Shown piece after piece: positions 27,604-35,917 of a DNA stretch of 64,000 nucleotides (within the stretch, counting starts at the first letter, position 1; every line of letters starts with the position of its first letter). The notes beneath the pieces were generated by a model. It ran no database searches and had not been told where the DNA came from. It worked only from the letters and a program-made list of their open reading frames with translations. This DNA is from Chryseobacterium sp. 39-10 (lineage in GTDB: Bacteria > Bacteroidota > Bacteroidia > Flavobacteriales > Weeksellaceae), in contig MKTK01000007.1 of NCBI GenBank assembly GCA_001898255.1, forward strand, positions 12,602-76,601. Reading direction: 5' to 3'. The position numbers and the translations under genes are program-made.

Positions 27604-28323
27604 TCAGCTATTCTGGTGGTATTCGATCTGTTTGTCACTACCCAAAATCTCCGAAGGATTCTCCAGCATAAAGTTTTTAGTTTCCAGAAGTTCCGTCAGC
27701 AACATCCGCATTTGCTCTGCAGCTACCTCGGGCAAATGTGATTTTTTCGCGGCTTCTATCACTTGCTTTTTGCCGTTCTGCTGAATTTTTGCTAAGTCTT
27801 CTTTACTGAATAGATTAAAAAACTGCTCCTCGATATTGTAATATTTATAGTCGGTTTCGGTAGAAAGAATTTCAGGGGCAGGAAATTCCAATAAGCGAAC
27901 TTTTCGGGTTTGCTCATCCACTTCCCATTTAAATTTCTCAAAATCGTAGCCCACCAAAATTTTTGCTGAAACAATGACCAATGCACGTTTTTTGGATGGA
28001 ATAAAGTTGAAAATCTTGCTCGTCTCCTCATAATTGTAAATTTCATTAAAATGACCTTCCGCAGAAACCACCTTAAAAACCTTGCGCATACTCTCTGCAA
28101 TAGTATGTGAACTTTCGCTGATAACGGGCGGTTCAGCTTTTAAACTTCGAGAAGCCAGAAAAGCAATAACCCCGCCTAAAAGCAAACCGATCAACAACAT
28201 AAAAACAACCGTCATCATTTGCGCAGACTGCGTTTGCGTCATTTGATAAATAAAAACGCCCAACATAACAATCATCAGAATACCGATCACCCACAAAATA
28301 ATTTTGAACTTCGCTAAATTCAT
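27604..28323 (-). CDS. DUF4230 domain-containing membrane protein
   Basis: A 239-residue protein with two N-terminal transmembrane helices (about 8-27 and 36-58) and a C-terminal DUF4230 domain. Its features are FKVVSAEGHFNEIYNYEE, RALVIVSAKILVGYDFEKF, VRLLEFPAPEILSTETDYKYY and QMRMLLTELLETKNF. The domain is thought to lie outside the cytoplasmic membrane and has no known activity. Monocistronic, divergent from aqpZ. Confidence 0.85.
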   Translation of the reverse strand: MNLAKFKIILWVIGILMIVMLGVFIYQMTQTQSAQMMTVVFMLLIGLLLGGVIAFLASRSLKAEPPVISESSHTIAESMRKVFKVVSAEGHFNEIYNYEETSKIFNFIPSKKRALVIVSAKILVGYDFEKFKWEVDEQTRKVRLLEFPAPEILSTETDYKYYNIEEQFFNLFSKEDLAKIQQNGKKQVIEAAKKSHLPEVAAEQMRMLLTELLETKNFMLENPSEILGSDKQIEYHQNS

Positions 28324-28418
28324 ACCTAAAAATTATAACCAAAGGTATGAAATATCCATGATTGAGTGAATGTTGAACATTCTTCAAATTAAACGGAATC
28401 GATGAAAAAACTTTATTC

Positions 28419-28452
28419 TTTGTTGATCATCTATAAAAAAATGATACATTTG
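28419..28452 (+). promoter_or_regulatory. Promoter of aqpZ
   Basis: The -7 element TACATTTG is at 28445-28452; TTG at 28423-28425 gives a 19-base spacer (a TTTG at 28419-28422 gives 22). The ATG is 24 bases downstream. Confidence 0.7.
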
Positions 28453-28476
28453 ACTGAATTAAAAAAATAAAACACT

Positions 28477-29205
28477 ATGTCAAAAAAATTATTTGCTGAA
28501 TTTTTCGGCACATTTTGGTTGGTTTTCGGAGGTTGCGGAAGCGCCATTTTCGCCTCTCAAATTGCACCAGCAAGCACAGGACAGGTTGGTATTTTACTTG
28601 TTGGTGTTGCACTTGCGTTTGGACTTACCGTTCTTACCATGGCTTATGCGGTAGGCCATATTTCTGGTGGACATTTTAATCCCGCTGTTTCTTTCGGACT
28701 TTTAGCAGGTGGAAGGTTTTCCGGAAAAGAATTACTTCCTTATGTGGCTGCACAATGCGTGGGGGCAATTGCAGCTGCCGCTTCTCTGGCCTGTATTAAT
28801 GGTGGAACCGGAGACGGAAGTGCAGGATCTTTCGCAACAAACTTCTACGATTCAGCGGTTTATTTCGGAAAAAGCTACAGCTTACATCAGGCATTCTTGG
28901 CTGAATTTTTACTCACTCTGTTTTTCGTAATCGTCATCATGGGAGCAACCGATAAATTTGCGAATGGAAAATTTGCGGGAATTGCCATCGGTTTGTGTTT
29001 AACATTGATCCACCTGATTTCCATTCCGATTACCAATACTTCGGTGAACCCGGCAAGATCCCTTTCACAAGCAGTTTTTGTAGGCGGACAAGCATTGAGC
29101 CAACTTTGGCTATTCTGGGTTGCGCCAATTGGCGGAGCTGTTGTAGGAGGACTGCTTTATAAATTTCTTCTTCAAACCAACCAAAATGCGGTAACAGAAC
29201 ATTAA
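28477..29205 (+). CDS. aqpZ: Aquaporin Z-type water channel
   Basis: A 242-residue MIP-family channel with six hydrophobic helices and both NPA motifs: HFNPAVSFG (residues 68-70) and [12 protein letters not shown] (191-193), the latter with the conserved Arg. The size and the HFNPAV block favour AqpZ over glycerol facilitators. Inner-membrane water channel. Monocistronic with its own promoter and terminator. Confidence 0.93.
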   Translation: MSKKLFAEFFGTFWLVFGGCGSAIFASQIAPASTGQVGILLVGVALAFGLTVLTMAYAVGHISGGHFNPAVSFGLLAGGRFSGKELLPYVAAQCVGAIAAAASLACINGGTGDGSAGSFATNFYDSAVYFGKSYSLHQAFLAEFLLTLFFVIVIMGATDKFANGKFAGIAIGLCLTLIHLISIPITNTSVNPARSLSQAVFVGGQALSQLWLFWVAPIGGAVVGGLLYKFLLQTNQNAVTEH

Positions 29206-29229
29206 GATTACTCAAAAAAATAAAAGATT

Positions 29230-29266
29230 AAACTTTGGAGAATGATTTTTCCAAAGTTTTTTTTAT
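29230..29266 (+). terminator. Terminator of aqpZ
   Basis: Stem AAACTTTGGA (29230-29239) / TCCAAAGTTT (29250-29259), followed by a T run. Confidence 0.9.
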
Positions 29267-29274
29267 CCCAAAAT

Positions 29275-30303
29275 TTACGAAACCAACAAGCTACATCCCC
29301 GAATATCCGAATGATCGATCCTTCCCAACACCTGAAATGGTTTTTGTAAAATATTATTTTGAGTATTCTTCAAAACCTCATCGTCACCAACAATTTTTCC
29401 TAAATCCCGCGTAGCAATAAACGAACACGAATGCCGGTTCGCCAAATCAATGATGTTGATTGCGCCTGTTCTACCGTCTTGCATATACGAAAATGGATCT
29501 TCCGTATTTCGGATTAAAACACGCATCCAATTTGGACTTTGATAAATATTCTCCCCTAACGAATAGGCCTGAGAAAGCAATTCTGTCATCGAGTATTCAG
29601 AGAAAATTTTATCGGTTACAAAACCTTTTTTGAAAATTTTCAACAGTTCATCTTTGGTCATTTCTTCTTTTCGACCTTTCATTCCGCCCGTTTCGATAAC
29701 GGTTAAAGATTCATTTTTTAATAGTGGATTTGTACTGGATGCGCAGAAATCAAGAAAGTCCAATAAAGCAAACGAAACCCCAAACAAAAGGATTTTTTTA
29801 TCCTGAAGCCGATTTAATAATTTGAATAAATCCTCATGATTGTACAAAAAATAACCGTTTTCGGATTTGCCGGATTTTTTCATCAGATAATCCACCATAT
29901 AAATCAGCGAAGAATGTGGATTTTCGGAATAATTCGGGAGTAATCCTAAGAAAATATAGTCTTCGGGTTTTCCGATAAACTGTTCAAAACTTTTGTAAAT
30001 ACTTTCTTCATACAAAGAAAAATCCGCAATATAATGTTTGGAACGCACGGTCATTTGTGTAGTTCCAGAACTCTGAAAATAATGATCCGCGCTCGAATTT
30101 TCATCCAACACCAAATGATTTTTAAACATCTCAATAGGCAGAAAGGGAATTTTTTCAACCGTATCAATTTCGTTGATATTGATATGAAGATAATCGACAA
30201 ACTTTCGATAAACCTCAACATTTTCGTATTGATACCGAAATGTTTCCAAGCATGCAGCGAGGAAATCTTGCTCTGTTTTTATATTGAAAATGGTTTTAAA
30301 CAC
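29275..30303 (-). CDS. LuxE/PaaK-type acyl-protein synthetase-like protein
   Basis: A 342-residue AMP-forming ligase-like protein. The ATP/AMP-binding motif YFQSSGTTQM is at about residues 74-83, with PFLPIEMFKNH upstream and ETGGMKGRKEEM, FSEYSMTELLSQAY and ATRDLGKIVGDDEV further on. This is the LuxE pattern (acyl activation and transfer); flavobacterial homologues probably activate a fatty or aromatic acid but no partner reductase is nearby. The start is a GTG at 30303 inside the first copy of a 100-bp tandem repeat, so the first six codons are part of the repeat unit; no later ATG fits the conserved start. Confidence 0.82.
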   Translation of the reverse strand: MFKTIFNIKTEQDFLAACLETFRYQYENVEVYRKFVDYLHININEIDTVEKIPFLPIEMFKNHLVLDENSSADHYFQSSGTTQMTVRSKHYIADFSLYEESIYKSFEQFIGKPEDYIFLGLLPNYSENPHSSLIYMVDYLMKKSGKSENGYFLYNHEDLFKLLNRLQDKKILLFGVSFALLDFLDFCASSTNPLLKNESLTVIETGGMKGRKEEMTKDELLKIFKKGFVTDKIFSEYSMTELLSQAYSLGENIYQSPNWMRVLIRNTEDPFSYMQDGRTGAINIIDLANRHSCSFIATRDLGKIVGDDEVLKNTQNNILQKPFQVLGRIDHSDIRGCSLLVS

Positions 30304-30562
30304 AATGACACAATGTTTTCACAATGATTATAATGCCTTTTTTACGACACTATTCTATTTATTTTCTCTCTAATTTTGGAAGCATGAAAATGGTTTTAAA
30401 CACAATGACACACAGTTTTCATAATGATTATGATGTCTTTTTTTACGACACTAATCTATTGGTTTTCTCTCTAATTCTTAAAGCATCAGAATGGCTCAAA
30501 ACACAATGACACAATGTTTTCACAATGATTTTAGCGCCCCTTTATGACACTATTATAATTTA
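30286..30562. repeat. Three imperfect tandem repeats of about 100 bp
   Basis: Copies begin at 30286, 30386 and 30487. Copies 1 and 2 share GAAAATGGTTTTAAACACAA and the downstream ACGACACTA, TTTTCTCTCTAATT and AAGCAT. Copy 3 is shorter and more diverged (CAGAATGGCTCAAAACACAA). They fill the whole spacer between the GxxExxY gene and the LuxE-like gene, and the first copy includes the GTG start of the latter. A related inverted segment lies at 30991-31012. Confidence 0.85.
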
Positions 30563-30933
30563 CCATTGATAATTCTTCTTACACCATCTTTAAACAGAAA
30601 CGTATTGAAATTAATAAGAAGACCCAGTTTACAATTGCTCAATTTTAAATAGGTTAATGTTTGTGCAAAGTGAACATTTGTCAATTCTGCACACGCTTTC
30701 ATTTCTATAATAACTTTTCTTTCAACCAACAGATCAATCCTATAACCGACATTTAATTCAATTTCTTCATAAATTAAAGGCATCGGTTTTTGTTTTTCGA
30801 CGAAAAGTCCGGCTTTGCAAAGTTCATAGTACATACATTCTTCATAAGCACTTTCCAGAAGTCCGGCGCCAAGTGTTTTATGAATTTTCAATCCACATTC
30901 AAAGATAATTTTCGAAATTTCATTTTCACTCAT
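30553..30933 (-). CDS. GxxExxY protein (PDDEXK-like fold)
   Basis: A 126-residue protein carrying the family motif GAGLLESAYEECMYYEL near residue 22. PDDEXK-type residues are visible as the Asp of YRIDLLVE and the Glu/Lys of VIIEMKA, which would form a nuclease-like metal site. The family is widespread in Bacteroidota, usually as single genes bordered by CACAAAG-type repeats, and has no proven function. Here it is flanked on one side by the 100-bp repeats and on the other by a short inverted copy at 30991-31012, suggesting mobility or repeat-associated insertion. Confidence 0.85.
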   Translation of the reverse strand: MSENEISKIIFECGLKIHKTLGAGLLESAYEECMYYELCKAGLFVEKQKPMPLIYEEIELNVGYRIDLLVERKVIIEMKACAELTNVHFAQTLTYLKLSNCKLGLLINFNTFLFKDGVRRIINGKL

Positions 30934-31007
30934 TCTATGTGTCTTAAAAACTGGTTGTGGTTTATCAACAAATCCGAATTCCTAGTGATGCTTTTGTGTC
31001 TTTGTGT

Positions 31008-31775
31008 TTAAATAACAAATTCTTTCAACTTAAATTCTTTACCATCAAAAACTCCGTACGTAAAATACGAAATCCAGTCGCCTAGATTCACATATTTTGA
31101 ATGTTCTCCCAAATCCAAAACCATGGGAAGATGACGATGACCATAAACGAAGTAATCAAAATGCTCTTTTTTGAGTTTTTCTTTAGAATAAACGATGAGA
31201 AATTCCTTGTCTTCTCCCAAAAACTTCTTGTCCTCATCACCGGAAATCAGTTTGTTTTTGGTGGACATATACACCGCAATTTTCATGGCGATATCGGGAT
31301 GCAACCACTTGAAAAACCATTGAGCCAAAGGATTCGTAAAGAGTTTTTTCATTCTTTTGTACCCTTTATCTCCAGGACCGAGTCCGTCGCCGTGAGTCAA
31401 AAAGAATTTTTTACCCGAAACATCGTACGTCTGCTTTTCAAAATAAACGGGAATTCCGAGTTCTTCCTCAAAGTAGTTTTTCATCCACAAATCATGGTTT
31501 CCCACGAAAAAGTAAATATCAATTCCTGAATCTTTGAGTTCGGCAATTTTCCCTAAAACGCGGATATACCCTTTTGGAACTACATATTTCCACTCATGCC
31601 AGAAATCAAAAAGGTCGCCCATGAGAAAAAGAACTTGTGCATCTTTTTTAATTTCATCCAACCAACGAATGAAGCGTTCTTCCCGCGGCTTGCTTTCTGC
31701 CGGAGTGGGCGCTCCGAAATGCTGATCGGAAGCGAAGTAGATTTTTTTGTTATCTTCTAAAATGATGTTTTTCAT
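31008..31775 (-). CDS. lpxH: UDP-2,3-diacylglucosamine pyrophosphatase (LpxH-type metallophosphoesterase)
   Basis: A 255-residue calcineurin-like phosphoesterase. The metal-site motifs are YFASDQHFGAP (DxH), LMGDLFDFWHEW (GDxxD), FVGNHDLWM (GNHD), LTHGDGLGPG and FVYGHRHLPM (GHxH). The GDLFDFW block is typical of LpxH/LpxH2, which releases lipid X in lipid A synthesis at the inner membrane. The stop codon overlaps the inverted repeat segment near the GxxExxY gene. Other lipid A genes of the window are 22 kb away. Confidence 0.86.
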   Translation of the reverse strand: MKNIILEDNKKIYFASDQHFGAPTPAESKPREERFIRWLDEIKKDAQVLFLMGDLFDFWHEWKYVVPKGYIRVLGKIAELKDSGIDIYFFVGNHDLWMKNYFEEELGIPVYFEKQTYDVSGKKFFLTHGDGLGPGDKGYKRMKKLFTNPLAQWFFKWLHPDIAMKIAVYMSTKNKLISGDEDKKFLGEDKEFLIVYSKEKLKKEHFDYFVYGHRHLPMVLDLGEHSKYVNLGDWISYFTYGVFDGKEFKLKEFVI

Positions 31776-31884
31776 TCCTTTGTATGAAGGTTAAAAGTAA
31801 TAATGTATGAATGTTTTTCACGTAGACTTTTACTTATCATTAATACATTGTACTTTTTACATTGTACCTTATTCCTTTTGCAAA

Positions 31885-32328
31885 TCAATTCTCTTCCGCC
31901 AACCATTCTCCATAAGAATTCTCGGTTTCATGCAACTTTAGATACGCCAACTGAACATGGCTTGGAAGTTTTGCTTTAATTTTTGCCGCTATTTCGTACA
32001 ACATATTTTCGCACGTTGGTTGAAAATCACAATAAATCACTTTATGCCCCTGATTCACCAAACTTTCGCCCAACATTTTATGAGGCGAAGCTCCATTCAC
32101 CAACACCGCATGATCCCAAACATCCACAATTTCTTCCTTCACGATTTTTTTAATATCGCCAAAATCCACAACCATTCCGTTTTTCGGATTTTCCAGATCA
32201 TTGATTGGATTTCCTTTTACCGTAACAAAAAGTTTATAGGAGTGTCCGTGCATATTTTTGCACTTTCCATCGTAGTTGTAAAGCACATGCGCGGTTTCAA
32301 AAGTGAAAATTTTAGTAATGCGAATCAT
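31885..32328 (-). CDS. queD: 6-carboxytetrahydropterin synthase / PTPS-family protein
   Basis: A 147-residue T-fold enzyme with Zn-binding His residues in FETAHVLYNYDG and MHGHSYKLFVTVKG, plus VVDFGDIKKIV, DHAVLVNG and PTCENMLYEIAAKI with the catalytic-site Cys region and closing LHETENSYGEW. It is the QueD type that makes 6-carboxytetrahydropterin for queuosine. The ATG at 32328 sits 4 bases after a -7 TATCTTTG, so the mRNA is probably leaderless. PTPS cannot be fully excluded. Confidence 0.88.
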   Translation of the reverse strand: MIRITKIFTFETAHVLYNYDGKCKNMHGHSYKLFVTVKGNPINDLENPKNGMVVDFGDIKKIVKEEIVDVWDHAVLVNGASPHKMLGESLVNQGHKVIYCDFQPTCENMLYEIAAKIKAKLPSHVQLAYLKLHETENSYGEWLAEEN

Positions 32329-32332
32329 GGTG

Positions 32333-32340
32333 CAAAGATA
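32333..32340 (-). promoter_or_regulatory. -7 element TATCTTTG of queD
   Basis: CAAAGATA on the plus strand; the ATG begins 5 bases beyond the final G, near the expected transcription start. Confidence 0.65.
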
Positions 32341-32410
32341 GGGATTTTTAGAGGTTCGATTTTAGTAGCTGGTTAATGAATGAAAAGTCTTACTTCTCAA
32401 ATCCCAAATG

Positions 32411-32558
32411 ATAAAACGGAAAATCTCCCGCGTGAGCGATGGTAGCGGAAATCCCGCAGGGCAGCGGCGCGAGCGAAGCGAGCGTCGATGATCGAGGAAT
32501 TGCAGCGGATGTAGCGACCCGACGCCGCGGGAAAAGCGAAGGAAAGGGACACGCCCCA
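32411..32558. repeat. GC-rich, highly structured intergenic element
   Basis: About 150 bases strikingly richer in G/C than everything around them, in the 355-base gap between queD and aceA. Inverted segments are visible: CCCGCG (32427-32432) with CGCGGG (32526-32531), an inner GCGG-AAATC-CCGC hairpin, GCGAGCGAAGCGAGCG and TCGATGATCGA. Short frames cross it on both strands but none looks like protein. It may be an interspersed repeat of this genus; that is from general familiarity, not a search. Confidence 0.6.
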
Positions 32559-32588
32559 CAAAAAAACCTCCCCAAAAAATCGGGAAGG
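32559..32588 (-). terminator. Terminator of aceBA
   Basis: Minus-strand stem CCTTCCC / GGGGAGG (plus 32582-32588 and 32567-32573, one G-U pair), then a T run; about 95 bases after the aceA stop. Confidence 0.78.
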
Positions 32589-32683
32589 CTAACAATAATA
32601 ATAATAATTAACGATGGATATTGCATGTTTCTTTTTAGAAGCGACATACAAGACTTTTCTCTTTTCCCCTGTTTCTAAAAAAA

Positions 32684-33973
32684 TCAATGGAATTGTTCTT
32701 CTTCGGTTGATCCAGCCAATGCTGTGGTAGAAGCACTTCCGGAAGTTACAACGGTTTGAATGGCATCAAAATACCCGGTTCCCACGAAACTTTGGTGTTT
32801 CACCGCACGGAAACCTTTGCTTTGCAAAGCAAATTCACGCTCCTGAAGCTCGCTGTAGCCCGCCATTCCTCTTTCTTTGTAAGCGGAAGCCAACTCAAAC
32901 ATCGCCGTATTTAATGCATGGAAACCTGCCAAGGTGATAAACTGGAATTTGTACCCCATTTTTGCCAATTCTTCACGGAAAGTTTCCATTTCCGGTACGG
33001 ATAATTTTGCGGCCCAGTTGAAGGAAGGCGAACAGTTATACGCCAGCATTTTACCAGGAAATTTTGCATGAATTCCTTCTGCAAAACGTCTTGCGTAATC
33101 CAAATCAGGATTGGAGGTTTCCATCCAGATCAGGTCGGCATACGGCGCATACGAAAGTCCTCTTGCAATGCCCTGCTCTACTCCATTATTCACTTTGAAA
33201 AAACCTTCGGAAGTTCTTTCGCCCGACACCACAAATGAATGATCTCTTTCATCAATATCGGAGGTCAGCAAATCAGCAGCATCCGCATCGGTTCTGGCTA
33301 CCAAAACGGTCGGAACACCGCAAACATCGGCTGCTAAACGCGCTGCAATGAGTTTATTGATCGCTTCCTGCGTCGGAACCAACACTTTCCCGCCCAAATG
33401 ACCGCACTTTTTGGCTGAAGACAATTGATCTTCAAAATGAACACCGGCAGCTCCGGATTCGATCATTTGTTTCATCAGTTCGAACGCGTTCAAGTTTCCC
33501 CCGAAACCGGCTTCTGCATCGGCAACAATTGGCACGAGATAATTTTTACGGTTCACTTCATCCACATTGCTTACGGACTGAATTTGATCTGCTCTCAACA
33601 ACGCATTATTGATTTTTTTCACCACAGAAGGCACCGAATTCGCTGGATACAAACTCTGGTCCGGATACATTTCCCCGGAAAGATTGGCATCTGCCGCCAC
33701 CTGCCATCCGGAAAGATAGATGGCTTCCAAACCGGCATCCACTTCCTGAACGGCCTGATTTCCCGTCAATGCGCCAAGACCTGCAACAAAATCTCTAGTC
33801 GTTAGTTTTTGCCAAAGCGTTTTGGACATTTCAGTCGCAATGGTATAGTCAATTTTGTAGCTTCCGCGAAGTTTCAATACTTCTTCAGCGGTATACGGTC
33901 TTTTAATGCCGTTCCATCTTGGATTTTCCAGCCATTCTTTTTCTAACTGTTGGATTTGTTCTCTTGTGTTCAT
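32684..33973 (-). CDS. aceA: Isocitrate lyase
   Basis: A 429-residue enzyme with the catalytic signature KKCGHLGGK (Cys190), [25 protein letters not shown], and metal-site ADAEAGFGG. It splits isocitrate into glyoxylate and succinate, the first step of the glyoxylate shunt, allowing growth on acetate and fatty acids. It lies 111 bases downstream of aceB, same strand, and ends before a terminator; the pair is divergent from a RamB-type regulator. Confidence 0.97.
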   Translation of the reverse strand: MNTREQIQQLEKEWLENPRWNGIKRPYTAEEVLKLRGSYKIDYTIATEMSKTLWQKLTTRDFVAGLGALTGNQAVQEVDAGLEAIYLSGWQVAADANLSGEMYPDQSLYPANSVPSVVKKINNALLRADQIQSVSNVDEVNRKNYLVPIVADAEAGFGGNLNAFELMKQMIESGAAGVHFEDQLSSAKKCGHLGGKVLVPTQEAINKLIAARLAADVCGVPTVLVARTDADAADLLTSDIDERDHSFVVSGERTSEGFFKVNNGVEQGIARGLSYAPYADLIWMETSNPDLDYARRFAEGIHAKFPGKMLAYNCSPSFNWAAKLSVPEMETFREELAKMGYKFQFITLAGFHALNTAMFELASAYKERGMAGYSELQEREFALQSKGFRAVKHQSFVGTGYFDAIQTVVTSGSASTTALAGSTEEEQFH

Positions 33974-34084
33974 TGTATTTGGATTTTAAATTATTTTTGG
34001 TTGTCAATTATCGGTTATTGGTTATCGGCAATTAAGTTTGGTCAGAATTTCAAAAACCCTCAAGCGATACCTGTAAACCATACT

Positions 34085-35659
34085 CTATATAAAAGGATAT
34101 GCTTTTAACGTTAAAAACTCTTCGAAGTTGTCGTCGAAAATCAATTCATCAAAGAGTTGAGTGGCGAGTTCAAATTTCCCGGAGTTGTACCTTTTTTCGC
34201 CCACGTATTCTCTGATTTTTTCGAGTTCTTCTTCTTGAAATTCCAAAACTAAATCCTTCGTTAAGGTTTCTCCGTTATCAAGCACGGCCTTGTTTTTCAG
34301 CCATTGCCAAATTTGTGTTCTGGAAATTTCGGCTGTTGCTGCATCTTCCATCAGATTGTAAATCGCTGCAGCTCCAACGCCTATTAACCACGATTCGATG
34401 TAGAGAATTCCGACGTTGATGTTTTTGCGAACTCCGTTTTCGGTGATTGTTCCTTTCGGAATTTCGAGGAGTTGTTCCTCAGTGATTTGGTAATTAAATT
34501 GCTTATCAATCTGGTTAGGCGTCGGCATCAATTCATCAAAAATATCCTTCGCCACCTTTACCAGCGCAGGATGCGCCACCCAAGTTCCGTCGTGTCCGTT
34601 CCTCACTTCACGCTCTTTGTCGGCAGAAACTTTTTCGAATGCTTTTTCATTTTCTTCTTCGTTGTTTTTTACAGGAATTTGTGCCGCCATTCCGCCCATA
34701 GCAAAAACCCCTCTTTTGTGGCAGGTTTCAATTACTCTTTTTGAGTATGCCGCCATAAATGGTGAAGTCATCGTTACCTGATCGCGATCAGGAACTAAAA
34801 ATTTCGGGATATTTCTGAATTTTTTGATGTAGGAAAAAATATAATCCCAGCGTCCGCAATTCAATCCTTTGGAGTGTTCTTTTAGTTCGAATAGAATTTC
34901 ATCAAGCTGAAAAGAGGCGGTGATGGTTTCGATCAGAACAGTTGCTTTGATCGTTCCTTGCGGAATTTGCAAGTAATTTTGAGCAAATACGAACACCTCA
35001 TTCCACCATCTTGCTTCCTTATAATGTTCGAGTTTCGGAAGATAAAAATACGGTCGCGTACCGTTTTCCAGCAATTGTTTCGCATTTCGGAAAAAGTAAA
35101 TTCCGAAATCCGTCAGCGAACCTGATGCTTCATCACCATTAACATAAATATTTTTTTCATTGAGGTGAAGACCTCTCGGACGCACAAAAAGAACAGCAGT
35201 TTTATCGTTCAGTTCATACTTTTTACCGTCTTCATTTTCAAACGAAATGGTTTTGTTGATGGCATCCGTCAGATTCATCTGCCCTTCGAGATTGTTGTCC
35301 CAGGTTGGCGAATTGGAATCCTCAAAATCGGCCATAAAACAATTTGCGCCCGAATTCAGCGCATTGATAATCATTTTACGATCGACAGGACCGGTAATTT
35401 CCACCCTCCTGTCCAGAATATCTTCAGGAATCGGTGCACACTTCCAGCTTCCTTTCCGTATGGTTTCTGTTTCCTTCGGGAAAGTTGGGAGAATACCATT
35501 ATCAAATTCTTTTTGAATATTTTTTCGATCCTCCAAAAGTTCTAATCTTCTTAGATTAAAATTTTCGTGAAGCGCAGTCAAAAAAGCAACCAAATCTTCT
35601 GTAAACACAGATGAGTAATGGTTTTCGGGATTAATTTTAAACTTTGTCAGCGTTTCCAT
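34085..35659 (-). CDS. aceB: Malate synthase A
   Basis: A 524-residue malate synthase starting METLTKFKINPENHYSSVF. Recognisable blocks are GANCFMADFEDSNSPTWDN (with the catalytic-barrel Asp/Glu), VRPRGLHLNE, ATVLIETITASFQLDEILFEL, LNCGRWDYIFSYIK and GMAAQIPVK. It condenses glyoxylate with acetyl-CoA. The ATG at 35659 is preferred over an in-frame start 18 codons upstream, which has no conserved sequence. First gene of aceBA; the control region with palindromes lies directly upstream. Confidence 0.96.
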   Translation of the reverse strand: METLTKFKINPENHYSSVFTEDLVAFLTALHENFNLRRLELLEDRKNIQKEFDNGILPTFPKETETIRKGSWKCAPIPEDILDRRVEITGPVDRKMIINALNSGANCFMADFEDSNSPTWDNNLEGQMNLTDAINKTISFENEDGKKYELNDKTAVLFVRPRGLHLNEKNIYVNGDEASGSLTDFGIYFFRNAKQLLENGTRPYFYLPKLEHYKEARWWNEVFVFAQNYLQIPQGTIKATVLIETITASFQLDEILFELKEHSKGLNCGRWDYIFSYIKKFRNIPKFLVPDRDQVTMTSPFMAAYSKRVIETCHKRGVFAMGGMAAQIPVKNNEEENEKAFEKVSADKEREVRNGHDGTWVAHPALVKVAKDIFDELMPTPNQIDKQFNYQITEEQLLEIPKGTITENGVRKNINVGILYIESWLIGVGAAAIYNLMEDAATAEISRTQIWQWLKNKAVLDNGETLTKDLVLEFQEEELEKIREYVGEKRYNSGKFELATQLFDELIFDDNFEEFLTLKAYPFI

Positions 35660-35714
35660 AAGAAGTTTTTTGTGATGTTGATGAAGCAAATATATAAAAA
35701 GTTTTTTCACCAAC

Positions 35715-35728
35715 AGCGAACGTTCGCT
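35715..35728. promoter_or_regulatory. Palindromic operator 1 (AGCGAACGTTCGCT) in the aceB/regulator spacer
   Basis: A perfect 14-bp palindrome centred 62 bases upstream of the aceB ATG. Its half-site TTCGCTAA recurs in operator 2, pointing to a shared regulator. Confidence 0.7.
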
Positions 35729-35830
35729 AATTTATAATAAATTTTATTCTACCAAAAATAACAGATCACATTAAAACGCTTTATTCATCATATATTACTG
35801 ATTATTAGCACAATAATAAACCAATAAAAC

Positions 35831-35850
35831 TTTAACAAAGTTTAACAAAT
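35831..35850 (+). promoter_or_regulatory. Tandem TTTAACAAA half-sites, 10-bp spaced
   Basis: TTTAACAAA occurs at 35831 and again at 35841, one helical turn apart, between the two operators. The layout resembles direct-repeat sites of OmpR/PhoB-family regulators. Confidence 0.45.
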
Positions 35851-35861
35851 GACGAATATCG

Positions 35862-35885
35862 TTCGCTAAATCATACTTTAGCGAA
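35862..35885. promoter_or_regulatory. Inverted-repeat operator 2 (TTCGCTAAA-N6-TTTAGCGAA) at the regulator promoter
   Basis: Perfect 9-bp arms at 35862-35870 and 35877-35885 lie just before the regulator's -7 element (TATTTTTG, 35893-35900), so a bound protein would cover the -33 region; this suggests autoregulation. A further CGAA at 35853-35856 extends the site. Confidence 0.7.
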
Positions 35886-35892
35886 ATAGTTG

Positions 35893-35900
35893 TATTTTTG
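35893..35900 (+). promoter_or_regulatory. -7 element of the RamB-type regulator gene
   Basis: TATTTTTG, 17 bases before the ATG at 35918, directly downstream of operator 2. Confidence 0.55.
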
Positions 35901-35917
35901 GTTTTTATTACCTGAAA

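Noticed and set aside
31796-31876. ACATTGTAC direct repeats and imperfect inverted repeat upstream of queD/lpxH
   Set aside because: Short AT-rich repeats with no gene placement that supports a regulatory claim; could be chance.
32362-32678. Short frames on both strands of the GC-rich island
   Set aside because: Arg/Ala/Ser-rich composition follows from GC-rich structured DNA; frames overlap the aceBA terminator and hairpins.
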